From contig CAJTEE010000006.1 of assembly GCA_910575275.1 (NCBI GenBank), positions 1 through 64,000 of the forward strand: a stretch of DNA of 64,000 nucleotides. Direction: 5' to 3'. The notes below the pieces were generated by a model that was not told the DNA's origin, did not search any database, and worked only from the letters and a program-made list of their open reading frames with translations. Made by a program: the position numbers and the translations under genes. This DNA comes from Lachnospiraceae bacterium (lineage in GTDB: Bacteria > Bacillota > Clostridia > Lachnospirales > Lachnospiraceae). Of the stretch, positions 8,009 to 17,063 are shown one piece after another (positions within the stretch are counted from its first letter, which is position 1; each line of letters starts with the position of its first letter).

Positions 8009-9026
8009 GGCAGCAGAGAAACCTGTCAGCAATCTTCCGCCGGAACAGAAGGCCGCGGCGGTCATCGTCGCGCTGGGGACTGACAATGCCTCCAAGTTGT
8101 ACCGATATCTGACGGATGAGGAGGTTGAAAAGCTCACACTGGAGGTGGCGAAGCTCGGCCGCATTGAGGCTGAGGAGACGGAGCAGGTGCTGGATGATTT
8201 CTACAAGACCTGTCTGACGCAGAAGGTTGTGACGGACGGCGGCATTGAGTATGCCCGTGCGGTTCTTGAGAAAGCCTACGGCGAGTCCACGGCTGATGAG
8301 CTGTTAAATAAAGTATCCAAATATTTAAAAAACCGCTCGTTCGATTTTCTCGAAAAGGCGGATACCAAAAATCTGTTTTCCATTCTCCAGCATGAGAGAC
8401 CCCAGACGATTGCGCTGGTACTCTCCTATATGGATGCGGATAAGGCTGCTTCACTGATTGCAGAACTGCCGGAGAAGAAACGAATCCAGGTTGTCAAAAA
8501 CATTGCCAAGATGGAAAGTGCCTCCCCGGAGGCGATCAAGGCGGTCGAGCAGCAGCTCAGAAGCCGGTTCGATACGATCCTGACTACCGACTTTGCGAGC
8601 ATTGGCGGAATTGATTACATTGCGGATGTCATGAACAACATGGACCGCAGCAACGAGCGCTTCATATTCGACGAGATGGCAAAGGACGATCCTGAACTGG
8701 CTGATACCATTCGCAAAAAGATGTTCGTTTTCGAGGATATTCTTACAATGGACAATCGCTCGATTCAACGCTTTGTCCGCGACTGCGATATGCGTGACAT
8801 CGTATACGCCCTCAAAGGCGCAAATGAGGAAATCCTGCGTGCTTTCTATTCCAATATGTCCAGCCGTATGGTGGAATCGGTTAAATCCGATCTGGAGATT
8901 ACGGTCAACGTAAGACTGACCGACGTCGAGGAAGCACAGTCCCGCATTGTTGCGATCATCAGAAAGCTTGAGGAGCAGGGCGAGATCGTAATCAGCCGCG
9001 GCGGAAAGGATGATATTATTGTATAA
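8001..9026 (+). CDS. fliG: Flagellar motor switch protein FliG
   Basis: This 341-residue rotor protein transmits torque from the stator and couples FliF to FliM. The N-terminal FliF-binding domain, middle domain (HERPQTIALVLSYM, with the EHPQ-like FliM contact) and C-terminal domain with charged torque helix (RFVRDCDMRDIVYALKGA) are all recognisable. The start is ATG 8001 behind GGAGGTGATGAC, within the end of fliF; an upstream in-frame start is less well placed. Its own end overlaps fliH. Confidence 0.95.
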   Translation: MAEAAEKPVSNLPPEQKAAAVIVALGTDNASKLYRYLTDEEVEKLTLEVAKLGRIEAEETEQVLDDFYKTCLTQKVVTDGGIEYARAVLEKAYGESTADELLNKVSKYLKNRSFDFLEKADTKNLFSILQHERPQTIALVLSYMDADKAASLIAELPEKKRIQVVKNIAKMESASPEAIKAVEQQLRSRFDTILTTDFASIGGIDYIADVMNNMDRSNERFIFDEMAKDDPELADTIRKKMFVFEDILTMDNRSIQRFVRDCDMRDIVYALKGANEEILRAFYSNMSSRMVESVKSDLEITVNVRLTDVEEAQSRIVAIIRKLEEQGEIVISRGGKDDIIV

Positions 9027-9783
9027 GGCGGTGAGGAACGGAGGACAGATTGCTTCTGACAGATTCGAGTTCCCCGAGCTGGAGATCAAGAGGAAACCGT
9101 TTCTGGCAGAGGAAATCGAGCCGGAGGAGGACCCTGCCGCCAAGCTCCTGGAGGAAAGCCGTTTAAAAGCACAGGAGATGATCGAGACGGCCCGCGCCGA
9201 GGCTGAGGAGCTTCTGCAGACGGCGCAGGCGGATGCGGAAGCGATTCGCAGGGACGCCTATGAGGAGGGGCAGGCCGAAGGCCAGGATACCGGCTACAAA
9301 GCCGGGTTTGAGGCTGGTTACGAGGAAGGACACAGCGTCTTTACGAAACGTGTGGCCGAACTCGAACGGCAGGTGGGCGACTACATAGAGGATGTTCAGA
9401 CCGAGAAGGCAAAGCTTCTGGAAAAATATATGGACAACTTAAAGGAGATCGCACTCGCCATCGGTGAGAAGATCGTCCGTACGAGCCTCCGCTCCAATGC
9501 CCGTGTAATCGAGCGGATGATCCTGGCGGCAACGGAGCGCCTGAAAAAAAGCGCCTGGGCCAAGATTTATATCGGCGCACAGGAGAGTGCGGGGACCGAC
9601 ATTCGTGCCGATCAGAAGTTCCTGCGGGAGCTGGCAAGACTCTCTGACAACGTCAAGATTGTTATGATGGAGGAGCTGGAGCCCGGCGTCTGCATTGTGG
9701 AGCGCCCGGAGGAGATCATCGACATAAGCGTCAACACGCAGCTTGAAAATATTCGTGAAATCATGAATAATGCCAGGCTGTAA
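9010..9783 (+). CDS. fliH: Flagellar export ATPase regulator FliH
   Basis: A 257-residue peripheral stalk of the export ATPase, analogous to the b/delta subunits of F-type ATPases. The middle is a long charged coiled coil with alanine/glutamate-rich heptads and a GxxxG-like glycine stretch (GYKAGFEAGYEEG), followed by the FliH/V-ATPase E-like C-terminal domain (KEIALAIGEKIVRTSL). The start at ATG 9010 overlaps fliG by 17 bases with GGAAAGG close by; a later GTG at 9031 is an alternative. It precedes fliI as usual. Confidence 0.9.
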   Translation: MILLYKAVRNGGQIASDRFEFPELEIKRKPFLAEEIEPEEDPAAKLLEESRLKAQEMIETARAEAEELLQTAQADAEAIRRDAYEEGQAEGQDTGYKAGFEAGYEEGHSVFTKRVAELERQVGDYIEDVQTEKAKLLEKYMDNLKEIALAIGEKIVRTSLRSNARVIERMILAATERLKKSAWAKIYIGAQESAGTDIRADQKFLRELARLSDNVKIVMMEELEPGVCIVERPEEIIDISVNTQLENIREIMNNARL

Positions 9784-9841
9784 CGAATATGCATAGATAA
9801 GTGGGCCGCAGTGCCTGCTGCCTTGGAAGGGAGGAAGGGCC

Positions 9842-11146
9842 ATGCTGGAAGCGCTGCCGGAGATTATTTTAAAGGCAGAGACGGTCAGCTATATCGGAAA
9901 AATCGAAAATATTACCGGCATGGCGATCGAGGCGTCGAGCAGCAATACAAGCATCGGCGACATCGTTCTGATCTATAACGAGCAGCAGAAGCGGGAGATC
10001 CCGGCCGAGGTCGTGGGCTTTAAAGAGGACAGGGTCCAGCTCATGGCGTATGCGAACATGAACGGCATCGGATCGGGGAGCTACGTGCGGAACACGAGAA
10101 AACGTCTTAAGATTCCGGTAGGGGAGTTTCTTCGCGGCCGGGTCATCGACGCGATGGGGAGGCCCATTGACAACAAGGGAGAATTCACCTCGGGCAAATA
10201 TTATTATGTAGAGAGCCCGAACATCAATCCTTTGGAGAGGCCTCCAATTCGGGAAACACTGGATTTTGGAATTAAGGCGATTGACGGGTTAAACACGATC
10301 GGCAAGGGTCAGCGTATCGGAATTTTTGCCGGCAGCGGCGTCGGAAAGAGTACACTGCTCGGCATGATTGCTCGGAATGTCAAGGCGGACATCAACGTGA
10401 TCGCTCTCGTAGGCGAGCGAGGACGTGAGGTCCTGGAATTTGTCGAGAGAGATTTAGGTCCTGAAGGCATGAAACGGTCCGTCCTCGTCGTGGCAACCTC
10501 GGATCAGCCGGCCATGCTGCGCATGAAATGCCCGATGGTCGCAACCACGATTGCCGAGTATTTTAAAGATCAGGGAAAGGACGTCCTTTTGATGATGGAT
10601 TCCCTGACTCGATTCGCGATGGCGCAGAGGGAGATCGGCCTGGCTACCGGTGAGCCTCCGATTGCGCGAGGCTATACGCCTTCGATTTATGCAGAGTTTC
10701 CAAAACTTCTGGAACGGAGCGGGAACTTTGACGGAGGCTCGATTACCGGCGTTTACACCGTCCTGGTGGAGGGCGATGATACCAACGAGCCGATCGCGGA
10801 CACGGTCCGCGGCATTTTGGACGGCCACATCGTCCTGACGAGAAAGCTGGCAAATTCCAATCATTTTCCGGCCATTGACATCAATGCGAGTATCTCCCGA
10901 CTGATGTCTTCGATTGTCCCCAAAGAGCACAAGGACCTGGCGGGCCGGATGCGGGATCTGTTCAGCCTGTATTCGCAGAATGAGGATCTGATTTCGATCG
11001 GCGCCTACAAGGCGGGGACCAACAAGAAGCTGGATTTTGCGATCTCCAAGATCGACGCGATCAACAGTTTTTTGATGCAGGAGGTGGAGGAGTCCTTTGA
11101 TTATGAAGACATCGTCAATCAAATGAGGACGATTCTGGAAGGATAA
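9842..11146 (+). CDS. fliI: Flagellum-specific ATPase FliI
   Basis: A 434-residue hexameric ATPase at the cytoplasmic mouth of the export gate; it releases chaperone-bound substrates for secretion. The Walker A motif GSGVGKST is at about residues 164-171, Walker B follows in LLMMDSLTRFAMAQREIGLATGEPP, and the P-loop NTPase is preceded by an F1-beta-like barrel and followed by a helical C-terminal domain. The ribosome binding site is GGGAGGAAGG. fliJ begins 3 bases after the stop codon. Confidence 0.96.
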   Translation: MLEALPEIILKAETVSYIGKIENITGMAIEASSSNTSIGDIVLIYNEQQKREIPAEVVGFKEDRVQLMAYANMNGIGSGSYVRNTRKRLKIPVGEFLRGRVIDAMGRPIDNKGEFTSGKYYYVESPNINPLERPPIRETLDFGIKAIDGLNTIGKGQRIGIFAGSGVGKSTLLGMIARNVKADINVIALVGERGREVLEFVERDLGPEGMKRSVLVVATSDQPAMLRMKCPMVATTIAEYFKDQGKDVLLMMDSLTRFAMAQREIGLATGEPPIARGYTPSIYAEFPKLLERSGNFDGGSITGVYTVLVEGDDTNEPIADTVRGILDGHIVLTRKLANSNHFPAIDINASISRLMSSIVPKEHKDLAGRMRDLFSLYSQNEDLISIGAYKAGTNKKLDFAISKIDAINSFLMQEVEESFDYEDIVNQMRTILEG

Positions 11147-11149
11147 CAG

Positions 11150-11593
11150 ATGAAGAAATTTTCTTTTTCATTAGATAAAGTGTTGAGTTATAAACAGCAG
11201 TTGGAAAACAGTATCCGCAACGAGCATGCGGCGATCCTGCAGCAGGTAAATCAGCAGGAGCAGAAGATCCGTGAGCTGGAAGCGGAGGAAACGGAAACGA
11301 GAAGAAAATTAGACGAGGTAAAGCGGAAGGGCTGCAGCCCGCTGGAGCTTAACAGTCATGAGGGCTATATCGGTTATCTGACCGCGGAGCTCGCCAGAGA
11401 GAGGGGAGTCCTCCTCCGGCTAAAGAAACAGGAAGAAGCCAAGCGCCAAGAGCTGATCGAGGCGAAGAAGGAAACGGCTTCCATTGATAAGCTGAAGGTC
11501 AGAAAGCTGGAAGAATACAGAAAACTCGAGGCAAAGGAGCAGGAGCAACTCGTCGAGGAATTTGTCAACCATGAGCTGTCTGTCGCAAAATAA
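11150..11593 (+). CDS. fliJ: Flagellar export protein FliJ
   Basis: A 147-residue protein, almost wholly a charged antiparallel coiled coil, as expected for the gamma-like stalk that inserts into the FliI ring and cycles chaperones. The start MKKFSFSLDKVLSYKQQLE is characteristic of the family. Placement directly after fliI supports the assignment. Confidence 0.92.
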   Translation: MKKFSFSLDKVLSYKQQLENSIRNEHAAILQQVNQQEQKIRELEAEETETRRKLDEVKRKGCSPLELNSHEGYIGYLTAELARERGVLLRLKKQEEAKRQELIEAKKETASIDKLKVRKLEEYRKLEAKEQEQLVEEFVNHELSVAK

Positions 11594-11671
11594 AATCGGA
11601 TAGTGCGCCGCAGAATTTGCGGCTTGCTATAGATCACACAATCTATTATTTTAGGAAAGGAGGGAATGCAG

Positions 11672-12916
11672 ATGGCAAACCAGATGTCAGTCTCCCTGTC
11701 ACTTGTTGGCGGTGTGAAGACAAAGCAGTCGAAAAAGGATCAAAAATCCGCGCAGGATGACCTGTTAGGCTTCGGCCAGGCGCTGATGGATGCGCATGCG
11801 GCGAACCAGAGCTCTGCGCAGACGCAGAACGCAAAGCCGGAAAGTGCAGAAAAGAAACCGGCTTCCGATGACGGCGTAAAAGCGGCCGGAAAGGCGGAAC
11901 AGACGGATACAGCTGAGACCGCGGTTCAGGGCCGGATTGTCCGTGCGGAGAACACGACAGAGACCGCAGTGGAGACGGAGAGCACGGAGGGATTTCTGGG
12001 AGAGCTCTTTATGAAAGCCGAAACAGACGCAGAGGCCGAAGGGATACCGGTTGACGGACTGCAGACCGCCGAAACGGCAAAGGCAGAGATACCGGTTCTG
12101 GGAGAAACGGTGCAGAATGCCGCGGCGGAGGCCGTGGTCCTGCCGGAGACAGAGGCCGCAGAGGGATTGCCGGTTCAGACAGAGACAAAGCCGCAGCGCA
12201 CGGAGACAGAGTCAAAGGTGCAGGGCGCAGAGACGCTTAAGCAGGCAGAGACCGCAGAGACCGCAGAAACCGGACAGACCGTCATAAAGACCGAGAAGAC
12301 AGAAACGGATGCATTTGCGTTTTCGGGACAGCAAAAGGCGCAGGGCTCCGGTAAAAAGACCGGAGAGACCAAACAGACCGACGGAGAGGAAACAGGAACA
12401 CAAGAACTGTTTGCACCGGAGGAAACGGCTGTGCATGCGGCTTCAACCAGACAGGAGGTATCGTTTGATACCAAAATCGAAGCTTCAGACCATGTGACAG
12501 AGACCGGAGAGATGAACCTGGAGTACGCGGAGGCTTTAAAGAACCAGATCGCGCACCAGATTATCCAGGGAAAGGATGCGCTGGAGATCAGTCTTTCCCC
12601 GCGTTCGCTCGGCAATCTGACGATCCGCGTTGCGCACGAGGCGGGACGGACGATGATTTCCGTAATCTGTTCGGACCAGCGGGCTATGAGGGCCATGTCG
12701 GAGAAGGCGCAGGAGCTGGGGCAGGTCTTAGAGGACCGGCTTGGGACCCGTACCGAGGTCCAGGTGGATGGAGAGAGGGAGCAGTCCCGATTCTATCAGG
12801 ATGGACGCGGCCAGAATGCAGGCCGGGATCAGGAAAACAGATCAGGAAATCAGAAAAAGCGGGAGGAAGCCGAAAATGCGGACTTCTTGCAGCAGCTTCG
12901 GCTTGGATTGGTCTAA
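11672..12916 (+). CDS. fliK: Flagellar hook-length control protein FliK
   Basis: About 414 residues. The protein acts as the hook ruler and switches the export gate from rod/hook to filament substrates. The first 280 residues are low-complexity, rich in Glu, Thr and Ala with ETAET-type runs, as is common for the stretched ruler. The conserved C-terminal hook domain follows (DALEISLSPRSLGNLTIRV, then MRAMSEKAQELGQVLEDRL), and a polar tail ends it. The start is ATG 11672, spaced 7 bases from AAAGGAGGG; an ATG six bases earlier is too close to the site. Confidence 0.92.
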   Translation: MANQMSVSLSLVGGVKTKQSKKDQKSAQDDLLGFGQALMDAHAANQSSAQTQNAKPESAEKKPASDDGVKAAGKAEQTDTAETAVQGRIVRAENTTETAVETESTEGFLGELFMKAETDAEAEGIPVDGLQTAETAKAEIPVLGETVQNAAAEAVVLPETEAAEGLPVQTETKPQRTETESKVQGAETLKQAETAETAETGQTVIKTEKTETDAFAFSGQQKAQGSGKKTGETKQTDGEETGTQELFAPEETAVHAASTRQEVSFDTKIEASDHVTETGEMNLEYAEALKNQIAHQIIQGKDALEISLSPRSLGNLTIRVAHEAGRTMISVICSDQRAMRAMSEKAQELGQVLEDRLGTRTEVQVDGEREQSRFYQDGRGQNAGRDQENRSGNQKKREEAENADFLQQLRLGLV

Positions 12917-12934
12917 AAGAAGGAGGAAAATCGT

Positions 12935-13549
12935 ATGCCAGATATAGGAGGATTGGGTTCGAACAACGAGCTGCTTTCGCAGACGCTCATGAAGGCGGCC
13001 CAGCAAAAGAACAAGGCGTCTTCCTCAGCAACGGACGAGGTAGACGGCGGCTATGAGAGAAAAGATGTCCAGTATGAAAGGCAGCCTGTGGCGGCTTCGT
13101 CCAAGGCGATGTCCATCTCGGATTTCTACAAGCTGATTGCGGCGCAGTTCCAGTATCAGGATCCGCAGAACCCGGCGGATACGAGCGATATGATGGCCTC
13201 GATGGTGCAGGGCATGATGATGACGGCTATGGATAATATGTCGTCGACGATCAACGACCTTTCCATCAGCAATCTGACAGCGTATGCAGCGTCGATGATG
13301 GGCAAGGAGGTCACGATCGCGGAGGTAGACGATGACGGAAAATACACGGGCGAGACGACGAAAGGCACCGTGACGGGCGTACAGCTTGGAACGACACCCT
13401 GGGTCTGTGTAAACGGAAAGAATTATCTGCTGTCGCAGCTCATGTCGATCGGGGAAGTGGCCGAGGAGCCCACAGATAAGGATGAGAATCAAGGCGAGGG
13501 CGGAGAAAACGGCCCGTCGGATGCGGGAAGCGATACCCCGAAGGTATAA
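12935..13549 (+). CDS. flgD: Flagellar hook assembly (capping) protein FlgD
   Basis: A 204-residue scaffold that caps the growing hook. The conserved N-terminal block is clear (SISDFYKLIAAQFQYQDPQN, then MMASMVQGMMM) and is followed by a compact beta domain (GKEVTIAEVDDDGKYTGE to YLLSQLMSIGEV). The C-terminal tail is acidic and disordered. It lies between fliK and the TIGR02530 gene, the standard order, with GAAGGAGGAAAA upstream. Confidence 0.93.
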   Translation: MPDIGGLGSNNELLSQTLMKAAQQKNKASSSATDEVDGGYERKDVQYERQPVAASSKAMSISDFYKLIAAQFQYQDPQNPADTSDMMASMVQGMMMTAMDNMSSTINDLSISNLTAYAASMMGKEVTIAEVDDDGKYTGETTKGTVTGVQLGTTPWVCVNGKNYLLSQLMSIGEVAEEPTDKDENQGEGGENGPSDAGSDTPKV

Positions 13550-13585
13550 GACGCTCCGGACGGACAGAAAGGAAGCGATGAAAAC

Positions 13586-13960
13586 ATGGATGTATCAAAG
13601 CTTACAAACCTATCGGAATTAAAGCTTGCCCATCAGCTCGGACAGCCGCAGAAAAATGCGGGTACGTCAGAGTTTGCCAGGGCGCTCCAGACGGAGGCGG
13701 AAAAAAGGACGGTCCGCTTTTCGAGACACGCGGAGCAGCGTATGGCGTCCAGGGGCGTCGAGATGACGCCGGGGCTTCTCAAGCAGTTAAATGACGCTGT
13801 GGAGAGGGCGAGAGCCAAGGGCTCGAGAGATATAGCAGTGATAGCCCCGACCGAGGCATTTATTGTCAATGTGCCGAACAATACGGTGATCACGACGATG
13901 ACTGGGGCGGAAATGAAGGAAAATATTTTTACCAATATTGACAGCGCGGTTCTGATCTAG
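13586..13960 (+). CDS. TIGR02530 flagellar operon protein
   Basis: A 124-residue protein of the small family found between flgD and flgE in Firmicutes. Features are an N-terminal disordered part, a basic RFSRHAEQRMASRGVEM segment and a beta-rich C-terminus ending NIDSAVLI. No biochemical role is firmly known to me; its constant position suggests a hook-assembly accessory protein. GGAAGCGATGAAAAC precedes the start. Confidence 0.85.
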   Translation: MDVSKLTNLSELKLAHQLGQPQKNAGTSEFARALQTEAEKRTVRFSRHAEQRMASRGVEMTPGLLKQLNDAVERARAKGSRDIAVIAPTEAFIVNVPNNTVITTMTGAEMKENIFTNIDSAVLI

Positions 13961-13978
13961 CCGGACCACATGTGGGGG

Positions 13979-14012
13979 CTTTGCCTTCCGCCCGAATGAC
14001 GGGAGGCGAAAG
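13979..14012 (+). other. Hairpin upstream of flgE
   Basis: CTTTGCCTTCCG (13979-13990) pairs with 14000-14012 in a 12-bp stem with one bulged G and a 9-base loop, 33 bases before the flgE start codon. No T-tract follows, so it looks like an RNA stability or processing element rather than a terminator. Confidence 0.5.
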
Positions 14013-14045
14013 ATCCGCGCGCCAAAGAAAGAAAGGAAAGAAAAA

Positions 14046-15092
14046 ATGGTCAAATCAATGAACGCGGCCGTAGCCGGCCTGCGCACACATCAGACAAGAA
14101 TGGACGTTATCAGTAACAATATCGCGAATATCAATACCTGGGGCTATAAAGCCAGGATGGCGAACTTCCAGGACTCTCTGTACACGAACCTGGTTACCAG
14201 CTCTGCCGGAAGCACGACGGCAGGCAATACAGGCGGCGTGAATGCGTCTCAGATTGGTTATGGTTCTGGCGTTGGTTCGATCAGCTCTAACTTTACTGTA
14301 GGAAGCGGACAATATACGGGTAATTCTCTGGACTGTATGATTAATGGACCGGCGTTCTTTATTGTTGGACCTTTCCAGAGAGAGACGAATAATGGCGGCG
14401 GTAATGGTTTAACTGTAGATGGAGATGGCAAAATTCAATTGGAGGATCCGGATGAAGATGCGGACGGTAACTATACAGGAAAAACATTTCCAATTGGAGA
14501 AACCAGCTTGACTCTTTCGAGGGTTGGAATCTTTACAGTGGACAGCAACGGTTATCTCGTTGATGCGAATGGTAACTATGTGTATGGATATGATGCGAAC
14601 CCTGACTACGATGAGGACCAGCCGGCTGACCCGAAGAATTCTCCAATTCTATATGACAAGCTTGTACCGATTCGTTTACCGGAACAGGAGGATGCCGGCG
14701 GCGGTGCTGGCGGCGGTGCTGCTGCTGATTACGAGCCGATAAAGATGACTACCTATACGGTCGGAAAAGATGGAACGATCGTAGGTGTGGACAGAGACAA
14801 AGTACCGCATGTGATTGGCCAGTTGGCAGTAGTCCTCGTGCAGAATCCGAACGGCCTCGAGCAGGATAACGGTTATCTGTTTGCAGCAGGTGAAAACGCC
14901 GGTGATATCTATCTCACCACTTCCAACGCTGCAACCGGTGAGATCAAGAGCAACTACCTCGAAATGTCCAACGTAGACCTGGCTTATGAGATTTCCTTAA
15001 TGATCACCGGCCAGCGCGGCTACCAGGCGAACACGAAGATGATCACCGTCACCGACCAGATGCTCGAGGAGCTGGTCAACATGAAACGGTAA
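14046..15092 (+). CDS. flgE: Flagellar hook protein FlgE
   Basis: A 348-residue hook subunit. The N-terminal rod/hook signature (MDVISNNIANINTWGYKARM, about residues 18-37) and the C-terminal helix (YLEMSNVDLAYEISLMITGQRGYQANTKMI) form the inner core; the middle surface domain has glycine-rich and acidic stretches (GGGAGGGAAADY). Codons in the middle are visibly more AT-rich than at the ends. The start follows AAAGGAAAGAAAA. Hairpins lie on both sides of the gene, which may raise its message level, since many hook subunits are needed. Confidence 0.94.
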   Translation: MVKSMNAAVAGLRTHQTRMDVISNNIANINTWGYKARMANFQDSLYTNLVTSSAGSTTAGNTGGVNASQIGYGSGVGSISSNFTVGSGQYTGNSLDCMINGPAFFIVGPFQRETNNGGGNGLTVDGDGKIQLEDPDEDADGNYTGKTFPIGETSLTLSRVGIFTVDSNGYLVDANGNYVYGYDANPDYDEDQPADPKNSPILYDKLVPIRLPEQEDAGGGAGGGAAADYEPIKMTTYTVGKDGTIVGVDRDKVPHVIGQLAVVLVQNPNGLEQDNGYLFAAGENAGDIYLTTSNAATGEIKSNYLEMSNVDLAYEISLMITGQRGYQANTKMITVTDQMLEELVNMKR

Positions 15093-15130
15093 TCTTTCAT
15101 AATCAATAGCATGTGAGGAAAGACAAAATA

Positions 15131-15176
15131 TGCGGAAAAAGGGAGCCGCGCATACCGCGCGGCCCCTTATCCCGCA
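15131..15176 (+). other. Stable composite hairpin between flgE and flbD
   Basis: Nested complementary segments 15131-15135/15172-15176, 15139-15143/15164-15168 and 15145-15151/15157-15163 form a long GC-rich stem with a 5-base loop. No T-tract follows. It starts 38 bases after the flgE stop and could act as a 3' stabiliser or processing site separating hook from motor messages. Confidence 0.6.
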
Positions 15177-15195
15177 GACAGCAGGAGGGTTTTCT

Positions 15196-15396
15196 GTGGT
15201 AATCTTAACAAAGCTAAATGGAGAGCCCATCGGGGTCAACTCCGGGCAGATTGAATACATCGAATCGATTCCCGAGTCGAAAATCATCATGATGAATGGG
15301 CGTTACCATATCGTCAAGGAGAGCCAGGAGGAGATCGTCGAGAAGGTTGTGCGATACAACCAGGAAATACGAAAGGGAACGAAGGTGGAGGCGTAA
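15196..15396 (+). CDS. flbD: FlbD family flagellar protein
   Basis: A 66-residue protein of the short FlbD family (VVILTKLNGEPIGVNSGQIE, then IIMMNGRYHIVKES), always found just before motA in Gram-positive fla operons. Its function is not well defined. The start is GTG 15196 with AGGAGGG six bases upstream; the upstream extension of this frame runs through the hairpin and is not coding. motA begins one base after its stop codon. Confidence 0.88.
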   Translation: MVILTKLNGEPIGVNSGQIEYIESIPESKIIMMNGRYHIVKESQEEIVEKVVRYNQEIRKGTKVEA

Positions 15397-15397
15397 C

Positions 15398-16231
15398 ATG
15401 GATCCAACAACAATCATTGGTATTATCGCCGGTATGGCACTGGTCATAAACGGAATCCTGGGAAGCGGAGAAATCGGCAATTTCATTGATATGCCGAGTA
15501 TTCTGATCGTGGTGGGCGGAGCGATAAGCGCAGTAGTCGCAAGCTTTCCGCTGTCGAAGCTGAAAAACATCGGCAAGCACATGATGAAGCTCGTGGCAGG
15601 CAATAAGTTTCAGCCGGAGCAGGTCATCGACACGATTGTGGAATTTGCCCAGATGGCGAGAAAGGATGGCCTCCTGGTGCTCGAGGAAAAGGCCAATGAG
15701 CTGACAGATCCCTTTTTTAAGAAAGGGATTCTGCTTGTCGTGGATGCCATGGAAGCGGAGAAGGTCCGCGAGGTGCTGGAAAACGAGGTCGGCGGCATGA
15801 TCGAACGGCACGAGAGTGAAGTTGAGATTTATGACAAGGCGGCCGCTTACTCCCCGGCTTTTGGTATGATCGGAACTCTGATTGGTCTGATCAATATGTT
15901 AAAGAGCATGGACTTATCGGAGGGTTCCTCCTCGAGTCTCGGACAGAATATGTCCGTCGCTATGGTTACAACCTTCTACGGCTGTATGCTGGCGAACCTG
16001 ATATTCATGCCAATCGCCAAAAAACTTAGAATCCGTAATGATGAAGAAGTGTTGTATAAACAGGTTATTATTGAGGGTGTTGTCGGTATTCAGGCCGGAG
16101 ACAACCCGAAGGTATTGAAGGAAAAGCTGGTTTCCCTGCTTCACCAGTCCCGCCAGGAGAGCATCATGAACAGCGAAGGCGGCGAGGGAGGCGGCAAGAA
16201 AAAGGCTCCCAAGGAGAAAAAGAAGAAGTAA
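15398..16231 (+). CDS. motA: Flagellar motor stator protein MotA
   Basis: A 277-residue stator subunit with four membrane segments (about residues 2-22, 34-54, 150-172 and 186-206) and a cytoplasmic loop between the second and third, which carries the charged residues that push on FliG. The MotA/TolQ/ExbB proton-channel signature (AAAYSPAFGMIGTLIGLINM) is present. The Lys- and Gly-rich tail is unusually basic. The start is ATG 15398, overlapping the flbD region closely, with AAGGTGGAGG upstream. Confidence 0.94.
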   Translation: MDPTTIIGIIAGMALVINGILGSGEIGNFIDMPSILIVVGGAISAVVASFPLSKLKNIGKHMMKLVAGNKFQPEQVIDTIVEFAQMARKDGLLVLEEKANELTDPFFKKGILLVVDAMEAEKVREVLENEVGGMIERHESEVEIYDKAAAYSPAFGMIGTLIGLINMLKSMDLSEGSSSSLGQNMSVAMVTTFYGCMLANLIFMPIAKKLRIRNDEEVLYKQVIIEGVVGIQAGDNPKVLKEKLVSLLHQSRQESIMNSEGGEGGGKKKAPKEKKKK

Positions 16232-16244
16232 GGGGTGACCATAC

Positions 16245-17042
16245 GTGAAAAAGAGAGAAAAAAAGGCGGAGGGCGGCGCCAGTTGGATGGACACATACGG
16301 TGACATGGTCACTCTGCTGCTCTGCTTTTTCGTCCTGCTCTACTCGATTTCCTCCACCGATCAGGTAAAATGGGAAAATCTGGTAAAGAGCTTAAACCCA
16401 AATGCAGCGAAGGAAATCTCACAGATTGTAAACGATGTGGACATTGAGGCCGGTGAACAGGATGTTCCGGGCGGCTCGAGGCTTGATAAAAGCTATGACC
16501 AGGAGCTCATTGATGAACAGTTTGACTCCCTCTACAAGGAGCTTTTGGCCCTTAAGGAAGCAGCCGGTGACGCAGCCAAGGACATCGACATAAGCAAGGG
16601 AGATGGATATGTGTTCATCACCTATCGCGACAGTGTATTTTTTAACGGCGACAGTTGGGTTCTTTTAGAAGACGGAAGAAATATGTTGGATCAGTTTACA
16701 GCAATCATTGATCCGCTTTCTGATTCCATCGAACAAATTCAGATTTTAGGACATACATCACAGGCGAACCCGGATACCCCTAATAATGTGACGACGGACC
16801 GATCGCTCTCGGCAATGCGCGGCGCGGTCGTAGCCGCCTATATTCATGAAAAGAACGTGATTGATCCGTCGAAGCTGGTAAGCTCTGCGTTCGGTCAGTT
16901 CAGACCGATCGCGCCGTTCGACACTCCGGAGAACCGTGCCAAAAACCGGCGTGTGGAAATGCTGATTACGAAGACCGGAAACGTTGAGAAAAGCCTGAAC
17001 GAATATTACGAACAGGTATACGGACCGAAAACGACGCAATAA
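16245..17042 (+). CDS. motB: Flagellar motor stator protein MotB
   Basis: A 265-residue peptidoglycan-anchored stator partner of MotA. A single membrane segment near residues 17-38 contains the ion-binding aspartate in SWMDTYGDMVTLLLCFFVLL, and an OmpA-like domain follows (ILGHTSQANPD, NRAKNRRVEMLI). The start is GTG 16245 with AGGGGTGA upstream. The ion used (proton or sodium) cannot be decided by eye. fliM follows without an intervening fliL. Confidence 0.94.
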   Translation: MKKREKKAEGGASWMDTYGDMVTLLLCFFVLLYSISSTDQVKWENLVKSLNPNAAKEISQIVNDVDIEAGEQDVPGGSRLDKSYDQELIDEQFDSLYKELLALKEAAGDAAKDIDISKGDGYVFITYRDSVFFNGDSWVLLEDGRNMLDQFTAIIDPLSDSIEQIQILGHTSQANPDTPNNVTTDRSLSAMRGAVVAAYIHEKNVIDPSKLVSSAFGQFRPIAPFDTPENRAKNRRVEMLITKTGNVEKSLNEYYEQVYGPKTTQ

Positions 17043-17063
17043 AGGAAAGTAGGAGTTACAACC

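Noticed and set aside
7109-8164. Long open frame on the minus strand opposite fliF and fliG
   Set aside because: It is an antisense shadow of two well-supported genes, without a recognisable product.
15130-15195. Longer N-terminus for FlbD
   Set aside because: The extension runs through a stable hairpin, FlbD proteins begin at the VILTKLNG block, and GTG 15196 has a good ribosome binding site.
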